A stretch of 64,000 nucleotides of DNA from Paulownia fortunei (lineage: Eukaryota > Streptophyta > Magnoliopsida > Lamiales > Paulowniaceae). Shown here piece by piece: positions 13,801-25,700 of the stretch. The notes below the pieces were generated by a model, which ran no database searches, was not told the origin of the DNA, and was given only the letters and a program-made list of their open reading frames with translations. How positions within the stretch are numbered: position 1 is the first letter of the stretch; each line of letters begins with the position of its first letter. Made by a program: the position numbers and the translations under genes. The stretch lies in contig JAGSPU010000484.1 in the NCBI GenBank assembly GCA_019321725.1, positions 1 to 64,000 of the forward strand. The letters are read 5' to 3'.

Positions 13801-15673
13801 AGCTTCATTCAATTATAAATGACTCAATGAGTGGTGGATTGCAAGGGACTGTTGCTTTGGAAGCTATTAGCTGATTTGTCCATTATGTTAATTTTGCCAA
13901 CATTACAATGTAAATCTCAACAGCCTGCATCGTCTGTGGAGATAATTTATGAACACACTAATTTTCTGTATGGGGTTTGAAATGTGACAGAACTCAGCCA
14001 AGGAATCAATTGCCAGCCTGAATGGTGATAACACCAAATTACGAGCTCAGGTACCAACTCTCGCAGCATAAATGAATTATAATTAAATACTTAAATAAGC
14101 TTTGTTTGCCAATGTGAAGATCTTTATCTTTAAACTAGTATGAATTGTGTTGCTGGTTAATCACCAACTAGAGTCTGTTTTCTCATATTTCTGAATTCCA
14201 TGGTTCAGTGCTTTTCTGGATAGTTTGCAGAAGCAATAGGCCCTTGGTATTTTGTTGAATTTTGTTTAGAAATGACTTGCCAAATGTTGCCACATAGTTA
14301 AAAAAAAAATCTCCTTGCTGGGCACATATGAAAAGCACATGCAATGTTCTATTTCAGTACTTCCTCCATTGCACATGAAAGACGATACAAATGACCCCAG
14401 AACCAATATGCTGCATGTGGTAAGAAATGCTTTGATGTTGATGAGACCTTTTTCATAAATTTATTTCCTAGGGATTCCTCAAAATGAGTAGAATGCCCCT
14501 GCATAGTGAACATGCTATCTTTTAGCCCTATTACTTGAAGCATCCCTATTATTCTGATACTGGAAATTAAAATCAGAGCCTGGCAGGTGATAGAGCTGGA
14601 GCAATCAAGGAGAGTCTCTTAGAAGAAACACAACAGTTGAAAGAAATTATTTCCAGTCTACAGTTACGGATCAACAATCTTGAGAGTACTGCTGGTTTTC
14701 CTCATTCCTCTGTGGACAAAAAAGTGGTAAGATATCTTCTGTCTTCTCTGCATGTGATTGTTACTTTGAGATTTGACTTTCAAGAAAGAACTCTTTTCCT
14801 CACTGTGATTGTTATTATTACTTTGTATATGCTGTAGTTGGCATCATTCTGGTATTCTGGTAAATTTTTATTTCTGATTCAGACTTCAGAAGATGGGGAT
14901 GTGAACTACCAGATAGAAGCTGCACGTGCACTAGTTGAGAATTGATTACAGAAAATTCAGAGCTTGTTGAAAAGGTATGGAGCCAAACTGTAAAATGGTC
15001 AATTGCAGCTCTGGTGGGTGGGGTATAATCCATTTGGGTGGTGGGGTTATGCCTTGAGTCCCAGCCAGGTGGAACAACCTTTGATGCAATAGTTTTTGTT
15101 TAAATTGAATATACATGAGAGCTCTAATGATGATTGTATTGTTCAGGTGAATGAGTTGTATGCTGAGCTTGACCGAAGAGGTGTAAGAACAGAACATTTT
15201 CTCTCTGCTGGCTCTGTTCCAGGGGCTGTTACTGCTCAATCTGCTGATATTGCTGATGGCTCAGCTCTTATGTCCGATTTGGCAGTTGGAGCTGATGATA
15301 GGCACAGTACTGCTCAGGCTACTGATTCAATATCTGAAGCCAGCAAGACGATGCCTATCTCAGGCAGCACCCAGTCCTTGGAAGATGTCATGGTCGAAGA
15401 TCAGAGGAATGGTGAGCTTGTGAATGTAAATGATGGCCTGGACCTGCAAATTCTTCAGAAATTATAGAGGCTGATGAAATTGTGCAAATTCCATTAGATG
15501 AGAATGAAGTTAAGGAAACTAATTTGGAGGTGGCTCAAAATGATGAGAAGACTGATGTCCCGCTTGCTGATGCTCCGCTGATTGGTGCTCCGTTCCGTTT
15601 AATATCCTTTGTTGCTAGATATGTTAGTGGAGCTGATTTAGTCAATAAGAACACTGGAAAATCAGGCTATTGA
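10821..15673 (+). CDS. Modular coiled-coil protein with eight tandem 63-nt exons (frame broken by two single-base losses)
   Basis: Fourteen coding exons: 10821-11057, 11204-11248, then eight of exactly 63 nt (11331-11393, 11591-11653, 11782-11844, 11985-12047, 12199-12261, 12456-12518, 12847-12909, 13062-13124), 13991-14050, 14577-14726, 14883-14974 and 15147-15673. All junctions are phase 0. The N-terminus is extremely lysine-rich (EDKKKKKNKKKKNK). The 63-nt exons encode 21-residue units such as ASLKEKLRQLEKENDALIQK, an ideal three-heptad coiled coil in register across exons. The C-terminal part is acidic and ends with the hydrophobic stretch GAPFRLISFVARYVSGADLV. Exon 13 is 92 nt where 93 is needed (one A lost at 14940-14941), and exon 14 is 527 where 528 is needed (one base lost near 15446). 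Without these the protein would be about 538 aa. I do not recognise the family; a structural or tethering role is only a guess from the coiled coil. Confidence 0.8.
12608..12833 (+). repeat. 113-bp tandem duplication inside an intron
   Basis: GTTGCCAGCA at 12608 recurs at 12721, and the following ~105 bases match with only a few differences (ATTGTGTCTGGATT against ATTGTGTCTGCATT, for example). It lies in the intron between the sixth and seventh 63-nt exons of the coiled-coil gene and carries no exon. Confidence 0.92.
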
Positions 15674-16125
15674 TGATTCTCTATAGCATACAATAGGAGA
15701 AGAGAAAGCTACTTACACCAGAGATTTGGGCCACGGGTCTAAAAAGGATCTTGTGCATTGTTTTTTAAGAGGTAGATACACCCACAACAGTGTCCAGGAA
15801 AAGCTGGCTCTGTTTATAGTTTCTCTTTACTATTTTGCAGATGTTTGAAAGGACAGATACAATTGAATGTCAACCGTTTTTCTTTTATCTTATTTCTATT
15901 GACTATGTAGATCGACTGATAAACTATGTTAGCCGTGATTCACCAGTTAAACTTGAACATCCAATAAAAACATTGTAATGAGTACGATGATCACTGTGTT
16001 TCCCATTGTATGACTATATAAGTGAACAATCAGACACCTTCTACTGTTAGAAGCAAATTATTAGTACATCTGAAAGGTCTGAATAGAAATGGTGCCATCT
16101 GTTGGGATGCAATGAGCAACAATCT
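15674..16125. other. Shared 3' region of two convergent genes
   Basis: Only 452 bp separate the stop codon of the coiled-coil gene (+) from that of the pseudokinase gene (-). Their 3' UTRs must lie here and may overlap. No further gene is visible. Confidence 0.6.
15963..15968 (+). promoter_or_regulatory. Candidate poly(A) signal AATAAA of the coiled-coil gene
   Basis: A canonical AATAAA lies 290 bp after the stop codon and is followed by the GT-rich stretch TGTGTTTCCCATTGTATG near 15996-16013. Confidence 0.4.
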
Positions 16126-18304
16126 TTACAACGTTGGACTAGTGCTCCTGGACTTCTCCGAAGATGGTCGGTTCTCAGAATCCGAGAGCCGGATTTCCTC
16201 GATCATCCTAACAACTTCATCCATTGCAGGTCTCAGCTCTGGCACCCTTGTCACACAGGCCATTGCAATCTGAAGCATTTGCACCATTTCTTCTTCAATA
16301 TTTCGATACTTCATCAAATCAGCATCAAAAACCTCAGCTGTCCATTCCTCCCTGACAACGGACTGGACCCATCTTGGTAGATCGACAACCTCATCTTGCC
16401 CCACTGACTGAATTGGTGCTTTACCTGTGAGCAATTCCAGGAGGAGAACACCAAAACTGTAAACATCTGACTTTTGAGTAGATTTCCCAGTTTCAACCAC
16501 TTCGGGTGCTCGATAACTGGCACTTCTCGATGGAATTGTAGGGATTCCCATTAGGGGAGTAAGACCAAAATCTGTAATGCATCCACTGAAGTCTCGGGTG
16601 AGGAGGACATTGGAAGACTTGATGTTTCCGTGAGTCAATTTACCACCACCAGCAGAATGAATATGTGCCACTCCCTTGGCTGCTCCTAGGGAAATATTCA
16701 CCCTAGATTCCCAATCTAAAGTTCTTCCGTACTCCCTGTTCCCTGCAGACATCAGGCATAAATGGTAGTGAAGTGTAAATTCTTTAAAACAGGCACATTA
16801 CTGCATGCATAGATATGTTTTTGCTTACTATTGTGTGAGAGCACAGGATTAACCCCCTAAAGTTATGTGATCGATGTACTATGATTGGCTCAAACATTAT
16901 TTGATAACTTAAAAGCAAATCTTATGCAAGTTATCTTAAATAGGAGGAGATTGGTACCATGGAGTTGGGTGGACAGGCTGCCACCAGGTACATGATCATA
17001 AACTAGGAGTTTCTCATCCTTGGAATAGTAATAAGCTCGAAGGGGAACAATATTAGGGTGCTGACTCATCCTTCCAATGGCCTTCATCTGTTGTTCAAAT
17101 TCTCTTTTCCCAGCAAGCACTTCTCTGAGCCGCTTCACCACCACCGTCATTCCTTCTTCTAAGATAGCTGTGTAGGTTGTACCGTAGCTTCCTTTCCCTA
17201 GCACCTCAGCTGAGGCTCTCAATAAATCCTCAAGATTGAAATTATAGGAACAGCCTTCAAAGAATATCAATTTGTTCTTTTCGGCCTCTTGGACTCCACT
17301 CCCAAAGTCTTCCTTAGGCATCTCACGTCTCCCCCCTGGAAGGGTTTTCCTATTAGCAACCCACCTCTATCAGTTCTTTTCCGCCTCACACAGCATATCA
17401 ACATTGCCAAAGCTACAACAAATAGCACTGTGGCACTCCCTCCTCCAATTGCAACTATAGCCCCTGTGCTTAGACTGTTCTTGGCCTTTTGCACTTGAGG
17501 GATTACTGGGGAAAATGGGTTGTAGCCTGGGGAAGGAGATGGTGGAAAGAAAGCTTGAGAAGGAGAAGGAGATGCAGAGGGAGATGAAGGAGAAGGAGAA
17601 GGAGAAGGTGATATAGAAGGGCAGTTATCCAGGGGTCTCCCACACAACATAGAGTTTCCAGTGAATGAAGAAGCAGTAAATGTCTGGAGGTGAGATGGAA
17701 TTGAACCATTCAGGTGGTTATTGCTAAGATTTAATTGCTTAAGCTTTGGAAGGTTGAGATCAGGTATGCGACCGGAAAGAGAGTTGTTTTGGAGGTACAA
17801 ACTGGTGAGATGTGTGAGATTTTGGATTGCGACTGGAATGTTCCCTGTTAATGAGTTGAATGAAAAATCAATTACATTGAGCTGTGAAGAGAAAAAGGAG
17901 GGAATATCACCCGAAAAGTTGTTCTGTTGGAGGTTAATATAGCGAAGGGAAGCAAGAGAGAGAACATCAGATGGAAGACTCCCATTGAGGTAATTGGATC
18001 GAAGGCTGAGGGTCATAAGCCCATCCAACCTACCTAACGTGTTTTCTGGAATAGGACCAAGCAGTCCAAAGCCAGGAAGCCGAAGTGCCATTACACGAGT
18101 ACCGTCTGTAGTGCAAGTGACTCCAGACCAAGAGGTGCAAACTGAAGAACTATTTTGCCAATTGAGTCTTCGAGCATGAGGTACAGCAGAAGCAAAATCA
18201 AGAAGAGCTTCTCTATCTGACTTGAGGTCTGCAATGATTGTTGGCACTAGAAATAGGTAGAAGAAGAAACCCCATTCAGAGAATGAGGAATGCAGCTTCA
18301 TCAT
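16126..18304 (-). CDS. LRR receptor-like pseudokinase (At3g08680/At5g58300 type), one base missing
   Basis: Two coding exons, 16958-18304 and 16126-16742. Residues 1-25 form a signal peptide, then an LRR N-cap (SDREALLDF), about five LRRs (residues 75-210), a Ser-Pro-rich linker (230-265), one membrane helix (about 280-305) and a kinase domain. The glycine loop GKGSYGTTY and VVVK lysine are present and DFG is kept, but HRD is replaced by HGN in [12 protein letters not shown], so it should be catalytically weak or dead, as usual in this subgroup. Such proteins act as plasma-membrane receptors or scaffolds. After residue ~325 the frame breaks in a six-C run at 17331-17336 (six G in the coding strand, seven expected), and the conserved [15 protein letters not shown] continues in the next frame. 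Exon 1 is 1347 nt; 1348 is required. Corrected length is about 654 aa. Confidence 0.92.
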
Positions 18305-19194
18305 TCTTCCGCACAGTTGAAAGAAATGATTCTGGTTAGGAATCTCTTTTCAGCATTTGGTGTGTTTCTCCTGCAGCCATAGCAGATCACTTGCATTCAA
18401 TGCTTTCTTCCAGTAACAAGGAAACAGAATAATCTCCTTGAGTCTAAATATAAGCAAATAAGTTTCCAGAGTATAAACGGTTGAAAAAAGGCAGAAATTA
18501 TATGAAGTAAACTTAAATCCCAAGGCGCTCTATATTTGTGTACATAGTAAATGAAAACTCCATAACAACTTCAATAAAATTATTTTCTGGTTAAGCTAAT
18601 CAAACTAAGCAGGTATCTAGACTACCTCCTGAAGAATATAAACATTTGACTGATTTATAATGGTTATTATTAAGAAAACCGCCAAGTTATCGCATATGCA
18701 GAAGCAGAAAAAATTGCTTGCACAAAATTGTTGATTCTGGAGAATCTCTGAAAATCTCCCCCATTTTTAGTTTGCATATTACAAAGAACACTTGATTATA
18801 ACTTAGTAGAGATTCATCCATTTAATTCACTCTTCGCAGTTGCCTTTCATGCAGGATTTTCATATATAGCTGGAAAGCCTAAAAACATATATTCACCTTG
18901 ATGATAACACATGTATTCTGCAAATTCTGTTTCTACCATACTTACCATGAACACTTTTTGCAAATTACTTTGTTAAAGAAGAACCCAATTAACAGCCACG
19001 ATTCTTGTCAAGACAAAATAAAAGTATGAAAGCACTGAGAGACAATATCCAAATTGTCAGGCCCCACAAACCAAGAAATCAGACAAACTGACGTTTTGCC
19101 ACAATATATAAACTGGACCAGACAAGAAACAGAAAGCAAAACACATACAACAATACAGAAATGGGGCAGACAGAGAGGGAAAGAAACTGAGTAC

Positions 19195-19290
19195 CTTCAC
19201 TGATAGGAAGAAATCTGAAGGTGGGACAACTGAGTGATAAGTGTTTGGAAGCTTAAATACAGGTGTGGAAAGAGAGAGTCTTATAAATTG
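19195..19290 (-). other. Inferred non-coding first exon of the pseudokinase gene
   Basis: On the minus strand CAGTGAAG|GTACTCAG gives a donor at 19195/19194, and GGCTGCAG near 18370 gives an acceptor shortly before the ATG at 18304. A leader intron at this place is common in this receptor subgroup. The 5' end is uncertain. Confidence 0.35.
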
Positions 19291-19774
19291 CTAGCATGCT
19301 ACATTTCCTCTCTAACTCAACGTCCAGCTGCTGATCCAACGGCATTACTACTACTTTTGTATATTCCCCTCTTTTTCTAGCATCTCTATCAAGCTACTAG
19401 CTTGTTTGGAATAAAGGAAAAAAGGGATGAGGGGAATTTGTGGGGGTAAAAGTGTTTGGTGTAGTTGAAAGGAAATCAAGATTTTCTTGAGATTAGTTCA
19501 AGACTTGTTTCTTTTTGAGTTTTGAGCTTCTTCGTCAAGCAAACGGAATTGAATTCGCTTGATTATTGAGGGGTGCACAAATCTCGATGACTTGAAGATG
19601 ATCTCTCTTTTCTCTTTATTGTTGGGTGCTAATGTCCTGTCCAGAAGTAGTTATGATAATGGCCATTATTGTGGGTTCAGCGTAAGATACAACTACTTTT
19701 GAGCTAATACCAGAGGTCAAAAATGGTTAAGAAATTTGGTGTGGAGAGATGGAGTTGTTCAAGAAGAATATGTA

Positions 19775-19782
<8 letters not shown>

Positions 19783-19807
<25 letters not shown>
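19783..19807. repeat. (TA)n microsatellite
   Basis: About twelve TA units in the region upstream of the pseudokinase gene. Confidence 0.95.
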
Positions 19808-21373
19808 CAAGGGTGAAGGGTGTATGCTGGGAAAGAATAGTATTACTATAGTATATTATGTCTTGTTGTTTGTGGGAATTATATGTGCAATTTAAGCTGA
19901 GATTCTTATGTATGAAAATCAGGCAGCTATTAATTGATTGAATTGAAACCCATAAAAGGCCAAATGCTGCTATAACACTAATCATTTGAAACTTGGGATC
20001 GTGAGTGAATTAGTGTGAGGCTGTTGATTCTTGTATTCTTCTTGACGAGAAAAAGGGCAGAGGGAAATGAAAGTATGTAAACTAAACCCACATGCAGAAC
20101 GTAAACAAATAGATGCTATACAATAATTAATTAATTTGATGGGTTTCATCTATCTAATTAGGCAAGTAGTGAAGAAATGCCGGCCCATTTATGATTCGTG
20201 ATCTAAAGATAGGTTAAGCCGTTGACAAAGCATGGGCAGTTGGGGTTTGGTATAAGAGTCTGCTTTTGTACTCGCTCCCCCTAGGCTTTCTTATTCTTGA
20301 GCAGAACTGCAGAAGGCAAAAAGAAAAAGAGGAAAAGAGAAAAAGAGAAAAAAAATTAAAGGAGATGAAGAATTTCAGGGCCCACCAAATAAAAACTATA
20401 TTTAGGCCCAAAGCCAAAAAATCCATTTGGAGGAGTAGGCGTAAATGAGGTGTTTCCAGGACTGAAAGGGTCTTGGATTGTTCCCATATTTTCTATTGGC
20501 TAATTTAAAGCTGGTCACAGCTCACAAGCACGTGGTAACATGTCTGCATTATTAGAAGTAATTTGTTGTTTTGATCAAAGAAAAAATGAGAGTGAAGTAG
20601 ACGAAGAAAGAAGGGGGAAAAGAATGAAAGAAAACGAGGAAGGTGCCCCTAAAGGCCCAGGATAATGGATTAACAACACTACATATGTTATTATAGACCG
20701 ACACTATTACCATTACAGAAGCAGACCCTCATTAACAAATCTTGTTAATGTTTCATCACCACATAGGATTTTTGAGATGAAGAATGTGAATAGTAATAAT
20801 AATATTGGTAAAATATTTGATTGGAAGTGGGGAGCACATGCCTGGTTGGTGCTGGGGTTCATATTTAATGGGCAAGTGAGTTGGCAGCCGGTGATGTTGG
20901 ATGGCGCAACACAAGAGTAGAACAGGTCAGAGTAAAAGAAAATGCCCTTCACATGGTTTACGCTTCTCTTGTCCTACCCGGTATCATTTCTTATTATTAT
21001 TATTCTTAAAATAAATAAATTCTCTCTCCGGATACATTTAGCTATTTTCTTTAAATGGGATGAGCATCATAGCCACAATATTTTTTATTTTTATTTTTTG
21101 TTTACTTTATTCTATCTGATTGTGGACAACTGCATCAGAACTAATAATACGCACCCCAAAGTCAGAATATATTATTAGTTCATGAAAGATAGATCAATTA
21201 TTAACATTTTATACAAAATTGAAAAACTTGATTACTTGTTTTATGTATGCTTTGTGATCAAATAAGAAACTGAGTTTGTTACTAGCATACTAGGGATTGG
21301 ATTTGATTCCAATATACAAAAGGATACACTTACATTTCTATCTGTTACTGCTATTGCTCTCATTTCTACCTTG

Positions 21374-21397
21374 TATATATATATATATATATATATA
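21374..21397. repeat. (TA)n microsatellite
   Basis: About twelve TA units in intergenic DNA between the pseudokinase and Ser/Pro-rich genes. Confidence 0.95.
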
Positions 21398-21969
21398 CAT
21401 TGTATTTAATACTAGTTAACCTCACGCCGTGGCCTTTGCACCACATTGACAGATTCGTATCCTATAAATTTGTTTTGCATGAAACAGCAATGGCTTGTCA
21501 GTCAGTCATCTTTATTTTCACTGCAACAGAATGAGATGAAATGCGCACGCACAACAACAATATTGTGGAAAAAGCTCAACAATTCAAATGAAGCAACTAA
21601 TATACATTCACAAGATAAAATATAGAAGAGCAACAATTCAATTAAAACCTGCTAATGCCACGCTTCTTAAGAAATTCAGAAAAATCAAGTCACCTGAACA
21701 ATCTCGTGCAGAAAATATAAGCATTTTTTCACTTCTGGACTTACTGGTTGTTATTTGATACTGCAAAATTCCTGCTTTTACTCATTCTTCACTGAGGCTC
21801 TATCTTCCTGTTGCATTTCAATATCATATGGTACACCTTCTGAATCCGAAATGTGAAATACTTCCATATTCTGTACTAACATAATTTTGTTATTATTTGC
21901 CTTCAGAAAGCAGATAAAAATACAAACTTCATGTATTACCACCCTTCTAGTCAACTTGTACTGGTTACC

Positions 21970-22400
21970 TATCTTCTGGTAATCCCCATTTCAAAGAAAT
22001 CCCCCATTAACCAAAATGGTGTCTTAGTGAACCAATGAAAGGGCTTACGAAAGCAGTTTTTTACTCCAAAATCCTTGTTTCCTGGCCAAAATTTGAGACT
22101 CTTCTGGAGCAGGGCGTGAAGAATATGTAAGAAATATTAGTACAATAACCCATACATAAAGCTTCTGATTCATCTTAACCTTCCTTTTGGTAATCCCCAA
22201 TTCAAAGTAACCCAGTAAACCAAAGGGGTATTTTACTGTACCAATCAAACGGCTTCTTGAAGCAGGCTTTTTCCTCCAAAATCCTGTTTCTAGCCAAAAT
22301 TCAACACTCCTGGCTCAGAGCCCAAGGATTGAGCATTGGTAAGAAAAATTAGGTGGAGAATAACCCAAACATAGATATAACTTTTGCTTCACCATAACCT
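21970..22400. repeat. Diverged tandem duplication, period about 211 bp
   Basis: GGTAATCCCC begins at 21978 and again at 22189. Matching order follows in both copies: AACCAA, a stretch around TTACTCCAAAATCC / TTCCTCCAAAATCC, GCCAAAATT, then AATAACCCA and CATAA. Many substitutions and small indels separate the copies, so the duplication is old. It lies 3' of the Ser/Pro-rich gene. Confidence 0.8.
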
Positions 22401-22770
22401 CCCTTGAAAGGGGGAGATGATCACATAATAGCATGTACAACAAGAAGGTTAGGCTGGCACCTTAATACTAGCACCAAACAAAGCTGCTAATTGCCAAACT
22501 TCTCTGCTACCCAGGTATGGCTTATCCTACAACCATCAATCACAGCAAAAAAAACCATTTAATCCTTGGGGGCGTATCAAGTGAGGGCAAGTCATTCTGT
22601 ATGGACCAAAAAAAATTACATAAATATGAATTTTTTTGCTCATACTAATGAAATGCTCAGCTGATATATCACATTTTTTTGTCTCCCAACCTTTCATGAA
22701 AAAAATAAGAAATTGAAAATAAAATCGGGGAAGAATTTTGACCAAAATAAAGTCCAAGCTCTTCATGAGG

Positions 22771-25700
22771 TTATAAAGGATCGAAAGGTTCTGGCAGAAG
22801 TTCAAATCCATTATCAAAGATGGGTCCATGGTCAGACTTATCATCAACACTGTGAAGCCAATTTGTGTTCTTCAGATCCTCTTTGAGAAGAATCATGTCA
22901 TAGCGGGAACTTTCATAAATATCAATGTTGGTCAATTTTGCTGAAGACTGAGACTTGTCTTCCTCACTCCCGCTTTCAGAAAATCGGTATCCGTTTTCTG
23001 CAATGGCACCATTACTACTGATAGACAGGCTTCTGTTGACAGATGCTGCACCTGGTTGGATTTTCTGGTTGGTGGATCGAATGCTTTGAGGAAATAGATT
23101 TGAGCCTGTAAGAGGACGAAACCCATTGCCGCCATTTCTTATGTCCTGCAATAGAATGGAAGATCTTTGAGAATGATGAAGCATGGAAGAATCTTGATTC
23201 CTATTTCCCTATTAAATTGTCATGTGGAAGTTAAATAATTGTATCTGAATTCGTACAAAATAATGTTGAAGCGCATTTCAAGTTCATCAATTCAACCTAG
23301 CATGAATCCTACTACATTCAATATTCCAATGAGGCCCATCCACATCTATGGACAGGCTCAGTATGATACTAAATTATGAAATAACACCTCCATGAAACTG
23401 TTATTTTATCCTTTTCTGTAAGTCACCAAAATACCCCACACGACACACAGCGTTCCAAGTAATATGATAGTAATGTGTGGTTGTCAATGGTTGATAAAAA
23501 GAACTGTTGATGTACATGACCTCAGTGCATTTAGAGTTATGCTCCTGGCTCGCATTTTAGTACACCCCCCAACCCCAAACACTCCTGGTAACTAGTTAGT
23601 AGAAACTAACCATGAGAAAGGGACAAAATTCAATATGTCATCGTTCTGCGCGGCATCCTGATTGTACCAGGAAGTAATGATACTTGAACAGAGGTTATGG
23701 ATGCAATGGTGATGATGATGGGGTTATCAAGTTCATTACAAGTTACAACCTTGATGGTCGAAGATAAGAAAAGAAAAGCCAAACAGGTTTAGAAGCGCAA
23801 AGGAAACATTTTGTGGTCACATGCAGAATAACAGCAAGAGCTTCATTTTGAGAATCCGATTTTTTACATCACGTATTGCTAAGAAAAAATAAAAAGAACT
23901 GTTGAAGGTTAGAGATGAGTACCATATGCCGTATAGCCATGTCAAGAGATTTCTTTGAAATTGTACGGCCAAACCCTGTGCTATCTGTGGATGTCTTTGC
24001 AGGTTTCCGTGTTGACAACTCTTTCCGAGAGTCCATTGCATCAGTCAGCTGCCCATTGGTAAGTGTTCGACCCCTTCCAGTGGGTTCTGCAAGTCTTCCT
24101 CTGGTGACCACTGGTGATGACTGTCTCCTAGGAACAGTAGCAGTATTTGGTGTAGGCTCGACATTCCCTTTTGCAGTGAGAGCCACACCAGGTCTGGACC
24201 TACCAGCAGATAATGGTCTGTCGGGCAAAGTCGTTCGTAGGTTTGGTGGTGTTTCAAGTGGAAAATCGGGGAGTACGATTGGCTGTGGTGGGGGCCGAAC
24301 TCGTGGTCCAGGGGAGCTTGGGCGAGAAACTGAAGCAACACCGCGCCCATTAGTGAGACTACGCCCACCTGGGGTTGAAGGCCCAGATGCAGGAGATAAA
24401 GATGGTGTGGGATTTCGACGAGTAGGTGTTGATGGCCTCGATGTAGTCCGAGCAGCAGGAGAATTCAAGTTTGCAGAGATTTGTGGCCTCGAAGTAGGAG
24501 TAGATGGTCTTGAGTTTTGGGATGGTCTTGGTTTATCCATCGAAGATGTGCTAAGAGCAGGACGAGGTTTAGCAGGAGTTGTTGATCTTGACACTGTTGG
24601 ACGGGCAGAAGGGGTTGAAGGCCTTGTAATTGATGAAGAGCGGTTGGTAGGAGTGGATGGTCTGATGTAAGATGAAACAGAAGCAGAGCTTGTGTTAAGA
24701 ATGGAGGTTGATTTATTGGAATAGGTGCTATATTGGGAACTAGAAACAGAAGATCTAGTCACCGAACTGCTTCGAGTTGGTTTTGCCGCATGGTTGTTCT
24801 CTGACTGAGATACCGATAGCTGAAATTGGAAAACTTGTGTAGTTAAAGATATTTGCATGAAGTATTCGATAAAGAAAGTAAAGAATGTAAAGTTCAAGTT
24901 TACGAGTATGTAACTACCAATAGCATATATCTTTTTTCACTTGAAGAGGGCAAACTAAATGAGAGAAAATAGCAAGTCAACTTGAGCAAAGATAACACAG
25001 ATACAACTGAAAGTATTTTACAGTCAGCATAAAAGTAACAGGAAGCGAAGAGCAAGAGCATTGTGCTGGAAGCTTGTATGATAAAGGGTGACAGGTTGGC
25101 ATACCCGTGAAGCTTTGGTTGTTGAAATTGATCTGACCAACGGACCACTTCTTGGAGCCATAAGACCCGTTTGAGATTCATTTCCATCCGAAGAAGGGAC
25201 CAACGGAGTTCCAGGAGGAGTAAGAAGCCTGTTAGATAAAGGAAGTTAGAGCTAATTAATAGAACTGATCACCGAGACAATATAGGCTGAACTCTTATAA
25301 TTATATTCTTCAACTATCATAATTTTCATCTAACATGTTATGGAGCAGATTACCCTTGGATTCTGCCTTCAATGGTCTAGTGTTATCTAATAATGCTCAT
25401 TAGTTGTGAACAACGAAAAGAATCTGTGCCAAAAGTTTCAGTGGTATATTGAAAGTCTACCTGAATGAACTATGCCAATACGTGCTCCCACAGAGAATAT
25501 TCCAAGTTTTCACGTTTAAAATTTATGTAAAAAAGTGATTTTTCAAGTTTTCTCCCATAATTCGATCTTGACTTTAAAGTCTTATAAAATACACAACTAA
25601 AAGTATTTGATACGGCGAAACACAATGGCGACACTTCATATTCCAACTTCTGAGTCACCCATCAGGATCAAGTTCTTCTTCAGACTTTAAAGCTCTCTTT

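Larger units (their letters stand above)
18305..22770. other. Upstream region of the pseudokinase gene and 3' flank of the Ser/Pro-rich gene
   Basis: The first kilobase should be leader and leader intron of the pseudokinase gene (minus strand). Beyond 19300 it is intergenic, with (TA)n tracts and a diverged tandem duplication near 21970-22400 listed separately. The last few hundred bases probably hold the 3' UTR of the Ser/Pro-rich gene. No other coding sequence was supported. Confidence 0.45.

Noticed and set aside
23915..24670. 251-codon plus-strand open frame
   Set aside because: It lies antisense to exon 4 of the Ser/Pro-rich gene; its Gly/Val/Asp-rich content is the mirror of Ser/Pro/Thr codons, and splice sites and conservation support the minus strand.
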